64,000 bases of DNA from Ravibacter sp964559125 (GCA_964559125.1 CAZLGW010000020.1:46952-110951), one strand, 5' to 3'. Shown: positions 53,093 through 61,207, numbered from the stretch's first letter. Notes: a model not told the origin generated them from the sequence alone. Made by a program: numbers and translations.

Positions 53093-54442
53093 CTAATTAA
53101 GCAGATCTGTCAGATCTTTTATGGCTTCCTGGAAGTAAGCCCCTTTGTAAGGGCCGAACCAGTTCATCGTGACCGTTTCATATTTGTCAAGATCATACCA
53201 ACGGTCGGCCGTTACATAGCCGATATAACCGCCGTTGAAGCTGGTTACGATCAGGTTGAGTCCCCTGCTTTTGGCGTAGCTGTCCAGTGGAGCCATGAGC
53301 TCTCCGGAAAAATCGCAGGGGACACCCACCATCAGGATATTGCCGAGCCGTAAAGCCTTGATCTCGTTTGGGTATTCGCCGAATAAACGGTTAAAAGCCC
53401 AAGACCGCAGTGCCCATTTGGTAGTCAGCCTGGGGTTAGGATCACCCAAGGGCAACGGAAGCGTAAGAGCGGCGAGCACCGGCCGGCCGATGGTCGAATC
53501 GGCAGCAGCGCCTTTCAATGCCTGGAATACACCATTTCCCTGGTCGGTCATGGCATCCAGGTCGGTATCTCCCTGGCTGCGCGGCGCCATGCTTCCTACT
53601 GCGCCTGCGAGGTACATGCCTGATCCTTGTTTTTCACTATTGAGAGAATCTATCAACACGCCCGGCCAGTCGCGGGATAGCAGCATCGTGCCGGAATTCA
53701 GAACAGTGGAGTGAGCGCCGAAAGTGACCAGTGTAAGCTTTCTTCCTGAGTTTCCCCGTAATTCAAAAGCCCTTATTTCAGGATCGACAGTGCCTTCATT
53801 ACCGATCAGCCGGTTATTGATATTGGCCGTGTTATAAGCTTCGCGGTAAGTTAAAGTAGCGGTTTCAACATGACGCTGCGCCTCCCGGAGCGATTTTACA
53901 ATAGCCTGGGCGAGGTACTCCTCCACTTCAGGATCATATTTTCCCGAAAAGAAGAGGCCTGAAATCCCGGTACCCCATCCGCCCACGCTGTTGTGCGTAT
54001 GGGTAGCGCCGAGATAGATGTGCTCGTAAGGAATATCGGAAGGAGTAAGAAGCTGCCTGAGCCGCGCGGTTACGGTAGGGGGAATAATGAGCAGGTCGGC
54101 GCTGACGACAGCAGCCTTGGTGATGCTGTTTTCCAGCACGAGCGTACGTACAAAAACAGAATCATGTACGCCGACAAACGGCTTGCCGCGCCGCTTTCCA
54201 TAGCCGGCCATGGGTCCCGGAGCGCCGGGGGTAATGTTAACGCTGGCCCATCCGGCTTTCAGGGAGTCGGCGCCAATTGCCGGTTTGATGGCAGGATTAT
54301 TGGCGATTTCTTTCCATTGCCTGTAAAAGGAGGTGCTTTCCAGAGGAGTCTCGTCCTGGGTGGTGATCAGAGAGGCGAGAAGGACGATGAGCAGTAGCAG
54401 GACTACCGCTATTGATTTGAATATTCTCTTGATCCATTTCAT
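53093..54442 (-). CDS. Neutral/alkaline ceramidase N-terminal domain-like protein
   Basis: A 449-residue protein with an N-terminal membrane anchor or uncleaved signal (SIAVVLLLLIVLLASLI, about 10-26). Family features include WASVNITPGAPGPMAGYGKR, FVRTLVLEN, YLGATHTHNSVGGWG (zinc His pair) and VTFGAHSTVL. True ceramidases are longer (about 700 residues with a C-terminal Ig domain), so the substrate may differ. The open frame runs to 54520 through a repeat array; the ATG at 54442 is preferred because it leads straight into the anchor and leaves the array untranslated. Confidence 0.85.
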   Translation of the reverse strand: MKWIKRIFKSIAVVLLLLIVLLASLITTQDETPLESTSFYRQWKEIANNPAIKPAIGADSLKAGWASVNITPGAPGPMAGYGKRRGKPFVGVHDSVFVRTLVLENSITKAAVVSADLLIIPPTVTARLRQLLTPSDIPYEHIYLGATHTHNSVGGWGTGISGLFFSGKYDPEVEEYLAQAIVKSLREAQRHVETATLTYREAYNTANINNRLIGNEGTVDPEIRAFELRGNSGRKLTLVTFGAHSTVLNSGTMLLSRDWPGVLIDSLNSEKQGSGMYLAGAVGSMAPRSQGDTDLDAMTDQGNGVFQALKGAAADSTIGRPVLAALTLPLPLGDPNPRLTTKWALRSWAFNRLFGEYPNEIKALRLGNILMVGVPCDFSGELMAPLDSYAKSRGLNLIVTSFNGGYIGYVTADRWYDLDKYETVTMNWFGPYKGAYFQEAIKDLTDLLN

Positions 54443-54455
54443 CGGGGGAGATGCT

Positions 54456-54495
54456 TTGATGAGGCGATTAGACAATAAGGCGATGAGGTGATTAG
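54456..54495 (-). repeat. Degenerate 8-mer tandem array (5 units)
   Basis: Plus-strand units TTGATGAG, GCGATTAG, ACAATAAG, GCGATGAG and GTGATTAG follow consensus RCRATKAG. The array ends 13 nt before the ceramidase-like start codon and abuts the palindrome at 54496-54513. Confidence 0.75.
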
Positions 54496-54513
54496 TCCCG
54501 ATAGCTATCGGGA
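54496..54513. repeat. 18-bp perfect palindrome and adjacent hairpin
   Basis: TCCCGATAG is followed directly by its reverse complement CTATCGGGA, next to an 8-mer array. A further hairpin, TCCGCT/AGCGGA (about 54522-54539), follows. The fragment CTATCGGGAG also occurs near the array at 16036 (about 16098), so it looks like part of a dispersed element. Confidence 0.6.
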
Positions 54514-54547
54514 GAGGCAATCCGCTTCACTGAGCGGAGTTGAAATG

Positions 54548-54889
54548 TCAGAGTACACCCAGCGAGTCAAGCTCGCGGGGAGAGACGGTGGGAGGAAAGA
54601 TTCCCTTTCGCATCTTCGCTATTACATAGCCGGCGGTCGTGGCAGCTTTAGCTTCCGAATCGAACCCGTTTTCGCCGGGCATTCCAGGTATCACGTCCTG
54701 CTGGATTAAAAGCGTAGTATCGCCGGTAAAAATCCTGTATCCCCATCCTTTCCCGGTAGAATAAGTCTGGTAGGTCAGTGTGGGCGGCGGGACTGCATTT
54801 TTTTCGTTTTTTCTGAAAACAAAGAAGAGAAGGGCGCCTGCCAGAATCAGAATCAAAAGAATAAGCTTATTTCTTCCCGACATATTCAA
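54548..54889 (-). CDS. DUF4907 family protein
   Basis: A 113-residue protein with one N-terminal membrane helix (KLILLILILAGALLFFVF, about 8-25) and a small periplasmic domain: GWGYRIFTGDTTLLIQQDVI, PGMPGENGFDSEAKAATTAG and VIAKMRKGIFPPTVS. This matches the DUF4907 pattern known from Bacteroidetes, of unknown function. It lies 72 bp downstream of the kelch lipoprotein gene on the same strand. Confidence 0.75.
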   Translation of the reverse strand: MNMSGRNKLILLILILAGALLFFVFRKNEKNAVPPPTLTYQTYSTGKGWGYRIFTGDTTLLIQQDVIPGMPGENGFDSEAKAATTAGYVIAKMRKGIFPPTVSPRELDSLGVL

Positions 54890-54961
54890 AGGAGTTTTTG
54901 TTTTTAAAACAAGAAAGGGAACATAAAAATGCTCCCTTTCCTCATGATTTTCAAGTGCGGC

Positions 54962-55966
54962 CTAGTCATCGTCGATCTGCTCACCGGAGGGATCGAATCC
55001 CCAGAAGTCGTCAAGATAGACCCCTTCCTGGCCGGTACCGTAATAAATTACACCATTAAGCGTGAATCCTATCGCGTAAGAGCGCTTACTTCCTTCGAAG
55101 GCCGTTTTCTGGGTCCAGGTATCCGCAACCGGATCATATTCCCATACATCTTTGATAGAGGCTGTACTGATTCCGCCTATGATATAGCCCTTATCGTTAA
55201 GAGATACAGCGACGGCGCTGTATCTTGCATGACCATCGAGATCGGCTTTCTCGACCCATACATCAGATCCGCCTGGATTAAACTCGTATAAATCCTGGTG
55301 GACAACCCCTGTATTTCCACGACCGAACCCTACATATGCTTTGCCGTTTACGACAAATGCAGAGGCACCCTGGCGTTTGCCGCCGATAAAGCTGGTGACC
55401 TGGTTCCAGGTGCCGCCTTCCGCGTTGGGAGTATATTCGTAGAAGTCCTGCCTGAAGTTGCCGTCAAATCCCAGGCCCACATAAGCCTTATTGTTTACCA
55501 CAAATGCTGTAGCATATTGCCGTCCCACAGAGCCTGATGTAGTCGGTAGGGCCTCCACTTCGGTCCATTTGTTGGCAGCCGGGTCGTATTCCCAGAAATC
55601 GTTCCTGTAATCACCGTCGTAACCTGTGCCGACATAGCCTTTACCTCCCAGGGAAAACGCAACGGCATCCTGGCGTGCTGTACCGCCGAACTGGGCTCTC
55701 TGGGTCCAGAAACGTTGCTGAGCATTGTATTGCCAGAAATCCTTAAGCCTTTCCTGGTTGCTTGAATAGCCCAGCCCTACATACCCGAAGTCACCCACTG
55801 TAAACCCGACGGCACGATTCCTGGCGATCCCTTCAAAGTCACCCACTTTATGGTACCAGTTGCCTATATATTCGGGATCAACTTCTTCTTTCTTGCAGCT
55901 GCTAAAGAAAAGCACAGCAAAGGCCAACAACGAAATAGCTAAAAATCTTGTTTTCAGGTTTAACAT
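54962..55966 (-). CDS. Kelch-repeat lipoprotein
   Basis: A 334-residue lipoprotein starting at ATG 55966, which yields signal peptide and lipobox FFSSC. The longer frame to 55993 adds nine residues before the signal and is not used. Six kelch-type repeats follow (GNWYHKVGDFEGIARNRAVG, GYVGTGYDGDYRNDFWEYDP and similar), forming a beta-propeller. The C-terminus is short and acidic. Beta-propeller lipoproteins of this type are paired with DUF4270 and DUF4907 proteins in Bacteroidetes; the ligand is unknown. Confidence 0.88.
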   Translation of the reverse strand: MLNLKTRFLAISLLAFAVLFFSSCKKEEVDPEYIGNWYHKVGDFEGIARNRAVGFTVGDFGYVGLGYSSNQERLKDFWQYNAQQRFWTQRAQFGGTARQDAVAFSLGGKGYVGTGYDGDYRNDFWEYDPAANKWTEVEALPTTSGSVGRQYATAFVVNNKAYVGLGFDGNFRQDFYEYTPNAEGGTWNQVTSFIGGKRQGASAFVVNGKAYVGFGRGNTGVVHQDLYEFNPGGSDVWVEKADLDGHARYSAVAVSLNDKGYIIGGISTASIKDVWEYDPVADTWTQKTAFEGSKRSYAIGFTLNGVIYYGTGQEGVYLDDFWGFDPSGEQIDDD

Positions 55967-56096
55967 GAGGTTGTATGATGGTGTAATACACATAGGTATA
56001 CTAAAATAAGAGGGCGCAAAATTGAGTGTACACCCTGTATAAAAAAAACAATTGAGATGAAATGACTAATTGTGTAGACAACCGGATGGCCGGTAT

Positions 56097-56810
56097 CTAT
56101 GCGTTTATCCGCTGCTTGAAAATATCATAATTACTGTCGCTGATCGGAATTAAATGATTGCCAATTTGTATTCTCTGATTTCTTATTACATCGATCTTTG
56201 AAATAGATACTATAAACGACTTATGAGCCCTGAAAAATGTATCGGAAGGCAGCTTTTCCTCTATGCTTTTCATTGTCATACGCGTCAGAATAGGGCTCTG
56301 CTGATCGGCTGTGTATATTTTTACATAGTCTTTCAAGCCTTCGATATGTGTAACCTGGGAAAGATTTACCCTTATCAAAGCATAATTCGAGGTGACAAAT
56401 ATATAGCCTGAATCGCCCGCTTGGTTGTCCGAGTCCTTTTTTTCTTTGTGGTTGAGTTGTATCAGGGCCTTTTGAGCTGCCGACATAAACCTTTCTGGAT
56501 GAAGGGGTTTGGTCAGGTAATCTACCACGTTCAGTTCAAATGCCTCAAGTGCGAACTGCCGGCTGCCGGTGACAAAAATAACTTTCGGCCGCTCAACTAT
56601 ATTAGCTACAAATTCAATCCCCGAAAACCCGGGCATTTCGGTTTCACAGAACATCAGGTCCACCTTTTGGTTCAGCAGGCCGGCCATCGCTTCAAAGACG
56701 CTCGAGTAACTGCCCGTCAGATTGAAAAAAGGGGTGTTTTGGATATATTCTCCGGTAATTTTCAGGGAGTCTTCGTCAGAATCCAGAACGATACAATTAT
56801 ATTTCTTCAT
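56097..56810 (-). CDS. LytTR-family regulator with atypical receiver domain
   Basis: A 237-residue response regulator: CheY-like receiver (1-120) and LytTR DNA-binding domain (about 135-235, with FVTSNYALIRVNLSQVTHIE and FFRAHKSFIVSISKIDVI). The acidic pair (Asp10, Asp12), Thr81 and Lys101 are kept, but the phospho-acceptor is Glu56 (LMFCETEMPG where LDIEMPG is usual). The protein could be locked in an active-like state. ATG 56810 is chosen over the 29-residue longer frame to 56897. No histidine kinase gene is near; the neighbours are lipoproteins. Confidence 0.88.
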   Translation of the reverse strand: MKKYNCIVLDSDEDSLKITGEYIQNTPFFNLTGSYSSVFEAMAGLLNQKVDLMFCETEMPGFSGIEFVANIVERPKVIFVTGSRQFALEAFELNVVDYLTKPLHPERFMSAAQKALIQLNHKEKKDSDNQAGDSGYIFVTSNYALIRVNLSQVTHIEGLKDYVKIYTADQQSPILTRMTMKSIEEKLPSDTFFRAHKSFIVSISKIDVIRNQRIQIGNHLIPISDSNYDIFKQRINA

Positions 56811-56926
56811 TGCGTGAGCTTCAGTCCCTGGAACCGGTATTATAACCGTCGCCGGCGCAATTTCCAAAGATTTATGATATAATACGCTACACGACATATT
56901 TTTGTTGCGATTTATTTAAAACGGTT

Positions 56927-56955
56927 AGTTGGTCTACACAGTTGGTCAGTTAGTC
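56927..56955. promoter_or_regulatory. Three AGTTGGTC-type direct repeats between the LytTR and DUF4270 genes
   Basis: AGTTGGTC (56927-56934), AGTTGGTC (56940-56947) and AGTTAGTC (56948-56955) lie in the divergent control region. An inverted relative (reverse complement GGTTGTCTACACAATTAGTC) lies on the far side of the LytTR gene at about 56064-56083. LytTR proteins bind paired direct repeats, so these may be its own sites; they might also be an intergenic repeat. Confidence 0.35.
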
Positions 56956-57028
56956 TATTTCTTGGTGTTTGCGGAAACCCCTTGCCTAATTTTACCATCT
57001 CATAGTGAGAACAGGTATATCATTAAGG

Positions 57029-58327
57029 ATGCATATAAGTTTGAAAAGGTTGCTTAGCCCCTTCCGGAACAGTTGGGTTGGATTGCTTGTACTGGTTACG
57101 GTTGTGGGATGTGAATGGGGGGACAGGGACATTACGCTCGTAAGACCTAACACAGACAATCTCCAGGTAGTTTATACCGATACCGTGACTATTTTCAGGT
57201 CTACGGTCATGAAAGATTCGCTCTTTTCCGCATCAGGCAATATACTTGCCGGACACTATGAAGACAATCTGCTCGGGAAGATAGAAGCGAAAGGGTTTCT
57301 GCTTCCAGGTCTTGTTGCAGGGATTTCATTGCAGGACCGTGCCGTGTATGATTCGCTGGTACTTGTGACCAAGTATGATTATGTGTATGGTGATACGACC
57401 CAGCGCTTCAGCCTGTCGGTACATGAACTGCTCGATGATATTTCGAGGAATCACTATTACAACACCAGCAGCGCAGCCTACGATAGCGCCCCGGTGGGAG
57501 TAAGGGAATTTTTCCCCAGACCGAAATCAAACGACTCACTCAGGATCAGGTTGTCGGATGAGCTGGGACAGCGGCTGTTTACCGAGGGCCGGGCCAATAA
57601 TATAAAAAGCCAGGAGTCGCTGATAAAATACTTCAAAGGCCTGGCGATGGTGGCCGGGCAGTCAAATAATGCGGGTTTTATTGGCTTTATCCAGGAAAGA
57701 ACAACGATTTACCTGCACTATCACGTCGATGGTCCCGACGGGAAGACAAAGTATACAGTCGATCTTATTACGGGGCAGTTTTTTAACCAGGTTAAAAACG
57801 ACCGTTCCGGAACGCCTTTTGAAGGCCTGGTAGCTTCCCGTAACGGACTTCCCGTTTCGGCTACTGACGGCGTTTCCGTGATACAGTCGGGGGTCGGATT
57901 GATGACACGCCTCGATTTTCCTTACATACACCAGTTCGGGGCTGATTTGGGAAAGGTAATCGTTAACAGGGCATTTCTGAGAATACAACTGCCCAGGAAC
58001 CCCGAAGTTCCGTATATGCCGCCACCTGCCCGCATCGGGCTTTACACGACCGGAGCCAATAACGATTGGGATCCGTCGTCTTCTCCGTTGATTACCGGGG
58101 TGTTTGAGGATGACCTGGTCTACAACGCCAGGTATTACCAGATAGACGTTTCCGCGCTGATGATGCAGATGGCGCAGGAAAAGACAAAAAGCAATTATGG
58201 TTTTTTACTAGGTCCGCTGCCTGCAGCCACGAATAGTGCTTCAACCTATCCGACAACTCTCGATCGCCTGGTGCTTCCGAGTGGTTCGGTTAAGCTTCAT
58301 ATTTACTTTACAACCCTTCTCGATTAA
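57029..58327 (+). CDS. DUF4270 family lipoprotein
   Basis: A 432-residue lipoprotein. The ATG at 57029 gives MHISLKRLLSPF, then a hydrophobic stretch and lipobox VVGC; a GTG at 57005 is the alternative start. DUF4270 features include VYTDTVTIFRSTVMKDSL, LAGHYEDNLLGKIEAKGFL, repeated beta-rich segments and NRAFLRIQLPRNPE. The family is confined to Bacteroidetes and its function is unknown; it is predicted to be a surface or periplasmic beta protein. The gene diverges from the LytTR gene and converges with the S41 peptidase gene, 24 bp away. Confidence 0.88.
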   Translation: MHISLKRLLSPFRNSWVGLLVLVTVVGCEWGDRDITLVRPNTDNLQVVYTDTVTIFRSTVMKDSLFSASGNILAGHYEDNLLGKIEAKGFLLPGLVAGISLQDRAVYDSLVLVTKYDYVYGDTTQRFSLSVHELLDDISRNHYYNTSSAAYDSAPVGVREFFPRPKSNDSLRIRLSDELGQRLFTEGRANNIKSQESLIKYFKGLAMVAGQSNNAGFIGFIQERTTIYLHYHVDGPDGKTKYTVDLITGQFFNQVKNDRSGTPFEGLVASRNGLPVSATDGVSVIQSGVGLMTRLDFPYIHQFGADLGKVIVNRAFLRIQLPRNPEVPYMPPPARIGLYTTGANNDWDPSSSPLITGVFEDDLVYNARYYQIDVSALMMQMAQEKTKSNYGFLLGPLPAATNSASTYPTTLDRLVLPSGSVKLHIYFTTLLD

Positions 58328-58334
58328 ACTTAGG

Positions 58335-58353
58335 AGGAGATAGGCTCCTTTTC
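58335..58353 (+). terminator. Short hairpin after the DUF4270 gene
   Basis: AGGAG (58335-58339) pairs with CTCCT (58345-58349), followed by TTTC, between two convergent genes. Confidence 0.4.
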
Positions 58354-59776
58354 AGGGATCGGTGATATCGGGAAGTTCCTCGAACATGCTACCGTAGCCG
58401 GGTCTTCCTGAAATGCTGGATAAGATTTCGGAAAAAGCAGTGTTTTCAAGCCCGGTAGTGGCTTTTCTTGCCGTTGTGGCAGTCGTAGAGCCTGTAATCG
58501 CGGAAAGGGCAGCCTGCAGCAAAGGGTCCCGTTCATCTCCGTAAGGATAGATCCAGAGTTCCTCGGTTGCAGGATAATCAGGCTGGAAACCGGAAGTGTA
58601 TTCAGACATCTTCAGGCTGTTGAATGATTTGGAAACAATAGGCTGCAGCCCCCATTTCGTCCGTTTCTTATTGTCGCTTATCGTTACAGAACCCACGTTT
58701 TTGCCAAGAGTGGTTTCGCCGACTACTTTGACGGGCATATAGGGGGTGAGCCCGTTGATGAGCAGTTCGCTGGCCGAGGCCGTCCGCCTGGAAGTCAGAA
58801 TATAAACCCTGTCTATCAGGCTTCCGATGTTTTGTTCCTTCCGGCTGAAGTGGTCCTCGAAATAGCCGGCGCCATATTTTTTCTTTAGCACTTTGGTGAT
58901 TTCGGGGTTATACTCCTTGATACTGAATATGTTTTTGTCGGTAACGCTTCTGCCGATCAGGCTTGCCAGGTGGATGGCAGAGCTGACGTACCCCCCGGAA
59001 TTATAACGCAGGTCGAGAATAAGCTCGTTTACCTGCTGTTTCCTGAAATCGTCGAAGACAGATTCGAGCTTCTTATCAAATTTTTTGTCGGTCGTCCCGT
59101 TGGTGGACGGATAAAACTGGTGATAGACCAGGTAGGCGATTCTTTTTTCGCCGATCGTCCTGACGGTATAAAAATGGACCGGGTCCTCCTGGAATCTCAG
59201 GGGAGTAGCCGCTGCCGTTGCTATGCTGTCTAAAGTATTTGATGCAGTATTGAACTGCGCTATGGTAAATTTTTTTTCCTCCTTTCCCGAAAGCAGCGTC
59301 CGGTAGTTGGAAGAGGTGATATCCTCTCCGTTGATCTTTGTAAAAATATCCCCTCTTTTAAGCCCGGCAATATCGGCCGGTGAGCCGGGCAGTGTATAGA
59401 GTACGGAGCCGAAAGTCCGGTTGAGCGATGCGGAAGAAGCAATACGGTATTCCATACCCAGCGTAACCGTTTCGCCGCTGAGGGAGGATGTCAGGTCGTC
59501 TACGTTGTTCTGTATCCAGGAAAACCGATCGCCGTCGGGCCTCTGGCCCGTGTCGAAAGAATACAGCAACGAATTAAAAAATGAATCGGGCGACAAATGA
59601 TATTCAGGGTTTGACGGCAATTTGTCTTCCCAGTAATACCAGAGCTTCATCTGGTCGTAGATCCAGTGATTGACTTCCGTGTCGGAAGTGAAAGGCTCGT
59701 ACGTCTTTTCTTTGCAGGAGACTACTACAAAAAACAGGTAAAACAGGCTGAAAAGACGGATGGCAGGCTTGTTCAT
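58352..59776 (-). CDS. S41 family C-terminal processing peptidase, lipoprotein
   Basis: A 474-residue lipoprotein (lipobox VVVSC near residue 20). An N-terminal helical segment (VNHWIYDQMKLWYYWEDKLP) precedes a PDZ-like domain (about 105-185: GSPADIAGLKRGDIFTKING) and the S41 protease core, with substrate-channel motif LDLRYNSGGYVS, catalytic Ser in RRTASASELLINGL and Lys in GETTLGKNVGSV. It should cleave unfolded or C-terminally exposed proteins in the periplasm. It ends the envelope cluster that includes DUF4270, kelch and DUF4907 genes. An 8-mer repeat array precedes its start. Confidence 0.92.
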   Translation of the reverse strand: MNKPAIRLFSLFYLFFVVVSCKEKTYEPFTSDTEVNHWIYDQMKLWYYWEDKLPSNPEYHLSPDSFFNSLLYSFDTGQRPDGDRFSWIQNNVDDLTSSLSGETVTLGMEYRIASSASLNRTFGSVLYTLPGSPADIAGLKRGDIFTKINGEDITSSNYRTLLSGKEEKKFTIAQFNTASNTLDSIATAAATPLRFQEDPVHFYTVRTIGEKRIAYLVYHQFYPSTNGTTDKKFDKKLESVFDDFRKQQVNELILDLRYNSGGYVSSAIHLASLIGRSVTDKNIFSIKEYNPEITKVLKKKYGAGYFEDHFSRKEQNIGSLIDRVYILTSRRTASASELLINGLTPYMPVKVVGETTLGKNVGSVTISDNKKRTKWGLQPIVSKSFNSLKMSEYTSGFQPDYPATEELWIYPYGDERDPLLQAALSAITGSTTATTARKATTGLENTAFSEILSSISGRPGYGSMFEELPDITDP

Positions 59777-59790
59777 TGTTTTTTGCTGGG

Positions 59791-59838
59791 ACGATTAGGC
59801 AATTAGGCGATTAGACAATAGGGCGATGAGGCGATCGG
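59791..59838 (-). repeat. Degenerate 8-mer tandem array (6 units)
   Basis: Plus-strand units ACGATTAG, GCAATTAG, GCGATTAG, ACAATAGG, GCGATGAG and GCGATCGG, consensus RCRATKAG. This is the longest array in the window and ends 14 nt before the S41 peptidase start codon. Confidence 0.8.
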
Positions 59839-59855
59839 GTAATGTTTTTCTTTTG

Positions 59856-61106
59856 TCAGAAATCAGAGAAAACACTTTCAATGAGCGAACAGGCTTGGTC
59901 CATCTGATCATCGTTAATGATCAGGGGAGGGGCAAAGCGCATTTTATTGCCGTGGGTAGGTTTGCACAACAGTCCGTGTTCCATCAACTGCAGGCATATC
60001 TGCCCGGCAAGAGGCGAATCTTCCGGCGTATCGATTTCGATAGCGTTCAGCAATCCCTTTCCTCTCACTTCGGCGATGAGGGAGTTTTTTTGCTGAAGCA
60101 GTTTCATACGCCCGCGGAAAATTCCACCCATACGGTCCGCGTTTTCCGCCAGGTTTTCGTCTATGACGACTTTCAGGGCTTCGATTGTAACCGCACAGGC
60201 CAGCGGGTTTCCGCCGAAAGTGGATCCATGCTCACCCGGTTGAATGTTAAGCATGATTTCGTCGTCGGCCATCGCAGCCGAGGTAGGGATTACACCTCCT
60301 GAAAGCGCTTTGCCGAGAACCAGGATATCGGGCTTTACATTTTCCCGGTCGCAGGCAAGTCGCCTGCCGGTACGGCCTATGCCGGTCTGTACTTCATCGG
60401 CAATAAAAAGAACGTTGTAGGCAGTACACAATTGCCTGACCCCGGCCAGGTAGCCTTCGTCAGGGACGATCACCCCCGCTTCACCCTGGATGGGTTCAAC
60501 CATAAACGCGGCGATATGCGGGTTTCCCTTCAGCTTTTCTTCAAGAGCTTCGAGATTGTTATAAGGGATCATTTCCAGCCCGGGGAGGTAAGGACCGTAG
60601 TGATTGCGGCTTACCGGGTCGGTAGAAGCGGAGACAGCAGCTAATGTACGGCCGCAGAAATTGTCGTCGGTAAACAGTATGACAGCCTGTCCGTCAGGAA
60701 TACCTTTTGATTTATAAGCCCATTTCCTGGCCAGTTTGAGGGCAGTCTCCACAGCCTCTGCTCCCGAGTTCATCATGAGCGCCTTGTCGTAGCCGAAATA
60801 TTCGCAGAGGAACTGCTCGCATTCGCCAAGCCTGTTGTTGTAAAAAGCCCGGGAAGTAAGCGTAAGTTGTGCCGCCTGCCTGGTAAGCGCCGCGATGATC
60901 CTTGGATGACAATGTCCCTGGCTGACGGCGCTATAAGCCGACAGAAAATCAAAGTACCTCTTCCCGTCGGTATCCCAAAGGTAAACTCCTTTTCCTTTCT
61001 CGATTACCACCGGGATAGGCTGGTAGTTATGCGCCCCGTACCGGGCTTCCCGTTCTATTGCTTCCAGGGCTCCGGCAGAGTGTATCGGATGGTGGTCGAT
61101 AGTCAT
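59856..61106 (-). CDS. rocD: Ornithine aminotransferase
   Basis: A 416-residue class III PLP aminotransferase that converts ornithine and 2-oxoglutarate to glutamate semialdehyde and glutamate. Family features are ARYGAHNYQPIPVVIEKG, MMNSGAEAVETALKLARKW, AFMVEPIQGEAGVIVPD, LFIADEVQTGIGRTGR and the PLP lysine in VLGKALSGGVIPTSA, with GEHGSTFGGNPLAC. It likely serves arginine or ornithine breakdown, or proline supply. A perfect dyad spans its probable promoter at 61134-61171. No other arginine gene is near. Confidence 0.95.
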   Translation of the reverse strand: MTIDHHPIHSAGALEAIEREARYGAHNYQPIPVVIEKGKGVYLWDTDGKRYFDFLSAYSAVSQGHCHPRIIAALTRQAAQLTLTSRAFYNNRLGECEQFLCEYFGYDKALMMNSGAEAVETALKLARKWAYKSKGIPDGQAVILFTDDNFCGRTLAAVSASTDPVSRNHYGPYLPGLEMIPYNNLEALEEKLKGNPHIAAFMVEPIQGEAGVIVPDEGYLAGVRQLCTAYNVLFIADEVQTGIGRTGRRLACDRENVKPDILVLGKALSGGVIPTSAAMADDEIMLNIQPGEHGSTFGGNPLACAVTIEALKVVIDENLAENADRMGGIFRGRMKLLQQKNSLIAEVRGKGLLNAIEIDTPEDSPLAGQICLQLMEHGLLCKPTHGNKMRFAPPLIINDDQMDQACSLIESVFSDF

Positions 61107-61133
61107 GTGTCAGGAATCACCAGTTAGTTTTAT

Positions 61134-61171
61134 CAGGATAAAGGTAAAGGTACAAAGTAACTTTTATCCTG
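61134..61171 (-). promoter_or_regulatory. Dyad over the probable rocD promoter
   Basis: CAGGATAAA (61134-61142) and TTTATCCTG (61163-61171) are perfect 9-bp complements. Between and partly over them are two overlapping TACCTTTA sequences on the minus strand (61152-61145 and 61146-61139), one base off the TAnnTTTG -7 box. A repressor or activator bound here would control rocD. Confidence 0.45.
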
Positions 61172-61207
61172 CCTAAACAATAAATCCGAAAATTAATTAG
61201 ATGACCA

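Noticed and set aside
59791..59838. CRISPR array
   Set aside because: Units are only 8 bp, vary in sequence, have no spacers, and no cas gene is near.
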